Source of the DNA: Rhodeus uyekii
Taxonomy: Eukaryota; Chordata; Actinopteri; Cypriniformes; Acheilognathidae
Assembly: GCA_037043235.1 (NCBI GenBank)
Contig: JAWRVZ010000065.1
Coordinates: forward strand, 1,357,501-1,421,500
Length of the DNA stretch: 64,000 nucleotides
Direction: 5' to 3'
The stretch's first letter is position 1; each line of letters begins with the position of its first letter. Of the stretch, positions 62,101-64,000 are shown in pieces. The notes beneath the pieces were generated by a model. That model saw only the letters and a list, made by a program, of their open reading frames with translations. It had not been told where the DNA came from and searched no databases. The position numbers and the translations under genes are program-made.

Positions 62101-64000
62101 TGTGCCTCAGAACCTCATATTTATTATGATTGGATACACAACTCGTGCTGCTCCCAGCTTAATACCTGGTAACCACTGCTGTAAAACCAAGGTGGCCCTC
62201 TAGTGGAGATCATATGCAATTACCCCATAAATGTATATAACATACACCACAGGAAGACTCACGGGAGATGCGTATTGAAGTCAACGAACATGTGAAGTGA
62301 AGGAGTGAGTGTGAGTGCTCAACCACCTAGCATCCACATCTCTAAGCCTGCTCGTATCTCAAATATTTACTCATATGTCAAAGCAAAAAAATTGCTCGAA
62401 GGCTTGCTCGTATCTCAGAATACTCGTATGTCGAGACGCTCATATCATAAAGGTATTACTGTATGTCTTTTAGCTGTTATCTTTCATAACAGACCTGTGA
62501 CTCATTTTTTAAGTCGAGATCCACTAATTGAGAACCACTGATGTAGATACCATGAATATTCACTGATTATAATGTGTTTTGATCAGCAATGTAAACTCCA
62601 TAAGCGTCCAGTCTGCGGGAGTAATAGGAAGACGTACCGTAATCACTGTGAGCTGCATCGTGATGCCTGTCTCACTGGACTTAAAGTACAGGTGGCCCAT
62701 CACGGACATTGTGAAGGTAAGTGTGTATGTAGGTGTGTGTATGTGCTCCAGTCAACATTCAGTTTATAGGCTAAATAGCATGATACATTAGTGGAGTGGT
62801 TTCAATGACTAGTGTGGGCATTTACTTCACCACAAAACCATAGATGCACATGAGAAAGTTGTTGCAAAGAATTTTCATTGTAATCTAGTTTTGCTATTTA
62901 AATAATAGTAGCAACTTCATCAGAAATGTCACCACAATTTGCTACATTCAGCTGTTGATGAAAGTTGCTGACCTGGTTTCTGTCTTCTTATTTAGAGAAA
63001 AAAATGGAAAAGATCACCAACAGCCCAAGTGAGTAAACGCTACATTTTCTTTAAACAGTTCATTAAAAAGGTGGACTTATGCCTGTTTGTTGTTACAGAA
63101 CACCAACCAATAGGTTTTAAGTTTTAATATTTAGCAAAATGAAGTATGAGAAATAGGAAATGATAAAGGATATGTTTACATGACAGCAACGTACTAAAAA
63201 CAGCAACGTCTTTCACATACAGATCGCAACTTCACACTGTGAAAACTACTAAAAATGCGGTAGTCTGCTGCCAGGCCAGTTGCCGATGTCACTTTGTAAA
63301 GAAAAACTACATCCTTATAAACTGAACTGTTTACGACCTGTTTGTATCTCACAATTCTGACTATTTTCTCAGAATTTGAGAAAAGTCAATTCTGTATTAT
63401 AAATTCGCAACTCTTACCTTTTCTTGCAATTGCGAGTTTATATTAATTAATTTATTATTAATTCATAATTGTGAATTTATATAAACTATATATAAACTCA
63501 CAATTGCTAGAAAAAGAAATGCATGTTTACATCGTCAAAATCCTAATTTTATTTCTCGCACCTGTCCATCACAAACTGTCTGCAACATCTGTGTATCTGA
63601 TATTTAAAAATATCTTAAAAGGTCATTTCAACTTTTTAACCACACAGTTTTACAGAATTGTTTTTCGAAAGCGTGCTTTTTGAAACCATTTTCAAAAGTT
63701 TTCATTTTCAGGATCCCAAGACGTTGCAGTCATGTAAACAAACGGCTAAAACAAAACAAAAATTCTGGTTTTAGTGGAAAACGGTATCGTGTTAACGGCC
63801 TCTAAAAACAGATGGGGATTAAAATCACATGACAAATTTATATTTTAATCAACTGTAATCCAAGGGTCTAAGATGCTGGTAAATATGTTTTGAAAGGATG
63901 TGGGGTATTTTCGTTTAAGATGTATAGTAGTAACATCGTGCTGATTTGTTGTGTTTTATTGTTTAGTTGTTTGTTACCTTGCGGACCGCAATGAGTTGAG
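55071..64000 (+). CDS. fstl1: Follistatin-like 1 (5' part; cut by window end)
   Basis: FSTL1 is a secreted SPARC-family glycoprotein that modulates BMP/TGF-beta signalling. Exons seen: 55071-55073 (the ATG alone), 55153-55209, 60784-60885, 62587-62716, 62996-63028 and 63967-64000 (continues beyond the window). All have AG/GT boundaries and consistent phases. The first 20 residues form a signal peptide (M plus IIKTLSPFIVLFIVCCYAE). Exon 3 gives the follistatin-N cysteine module (CANVFCGAGRECDVTEKGEP). Exon 4 gives the Kazal-like module (CK.HKRPVCGSN.KTYRNHC). Exon 5 is an 11-codon linker, and exon 6 begins IVCYLADRNELR (human VVCYQSNRDELR). The EF-hand and VWC parts lie outside the window. Intron 2 is 5.6 kb and holds repeats. 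Whether this is the a or b fish paralog cannot be told here. Confidence 0.93.
56567..57248. mobile_element. TIR element copy 2 (same family as 4716-5296)
   Basis: Its left end CGTATTTTCCCGCATATAAC and right end ATATGCGGGGAAAATACGG are inverted repeats. It is longer than copy 1 by about 100 bp and shares its interior. It is inserted in fstl1 intron 2. TA precedes the left end; the right flank is TC, probably mutated. Confidence 0.75.
59055..59128. repeat. (CT)n microsatellite in fstl1 intron 2
   Basis: A CT run of about 70 bp with minor interruptions. Confidence 0.92.
59700..60115. repeat. dispersed repeat with CGCAATTGCG palindromes, copy 1 (fstl1 intron 2)
   Basis: It contains TCGCAATTGCGAGTTTATAT, AACTCACAATTGCTAGAAA and TGTCTGCAACATCTGTGTA, shared with the copy at 63340-63640. 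An inverted partner GATGTTGCAGATGG lies at its far end. Confidence 0.65.
61706..62461. mobile_element. complete TA-flanked MITE (Tc1/mariner-type, pogo/Tigger-like)
   Basis: The ends are inverted repeats, CAGTAATACC on the left and GGTATTACTG on the right, flanked by TA (61704-61705 and 62462-62463). Motifs of the form GAGATACGAGC and GCTCGTATCTC recur inside both ends. The length is about 756 bp with no transposase ORF, so it is non-autonomous. It sits in fstl1 intron 3. The superfamily is inferred from TIR style and TA target. Confidence 0.75.
63340..63640. repeat. dispersed repeat with AATTGCGAG motifs, copy 2 (fstl1 intron 5)
   Basis: It shares long blocks with 59700-60115: TTGCAATTGCGAGTTTATAT, AAACTCACAATTGCTAGAAA, ACAAACTGTCTGCAACATCT. 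It lies 300 bp before fstl1 exon 6. Confidence 0.65.

Overview
The window is nuclear DNA from a teleost fish, most likely a cyprinid (carp/zebrafish group). The evidence is vertebrate intron-exon structure with consensus GT/AG sites, AATAAA polyadenylation signals, tRNA-derived SINEs of the cyprinid type, several short terminal-inverted-repeat DNA transposons, and long CA, TA and CT microsatellites. No prokaryotic or viral gene is visible.

Layout. 1-8441 is repeat-rich DNA upstream of bcl9: the end of a TA-flanked MITE, a complete hAT-type element, a TIR element, SINEs and diverged cyprinid repeats. 8442-23770 is bcl9 on the plus strand, the nuclear Wnt/beta-catenin co-activator. Eight coding exons were assembled by splice sites and homology (CDS sum 4443 nt, 1480 aa), with a 3'UTR of about 1.5 kb. 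26360-27487 is gja5 (connexin 40/41.8 class), minus strand, coding part in one exon. 28-47 kb is a gene-poor, AT-rich, repeat-dense interval holding a composite mobile element (29.1-34.3 kb), microsatellites and a 75-bp-arm foldback. 48030-49208 is gja8 (lens connexin 50/44.1 class), plus strand. 52830-53895 is a small four-exon gene for a single-pass membrane protein that I do not recognise. 55071-64000 is the 5' part of fstl1 (follistatin-like 1); the window ends inside coding exon 6.

How the genes fit together. The bcl9-gja5-gja8 block matches the human 1q21 group BCL9-ACP6-GJA5-GJA8, except that no acp6 is visible between bcl9 and gja5. In human, FSTL1 lies on another chromosome (3q13), so its position beside gja8 is a fish-side arrangement. 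The two connexins are an ancient duplicate pair, divergently transcribed across about 20.5 kb, and both end in a similar DDLxV tail that fits a PDZ ligand.

I found no dramatic new biological system. The best leads are the unrecognised membrane-protein gene at 52.8-53.9 kb, the open N-terminal extension and the retained BCL9L-like cassette exon in bcl9, a tentative 76-aa spliced ORF at 36-37 kb, and the long foldback at 42.3-42.6 kb.
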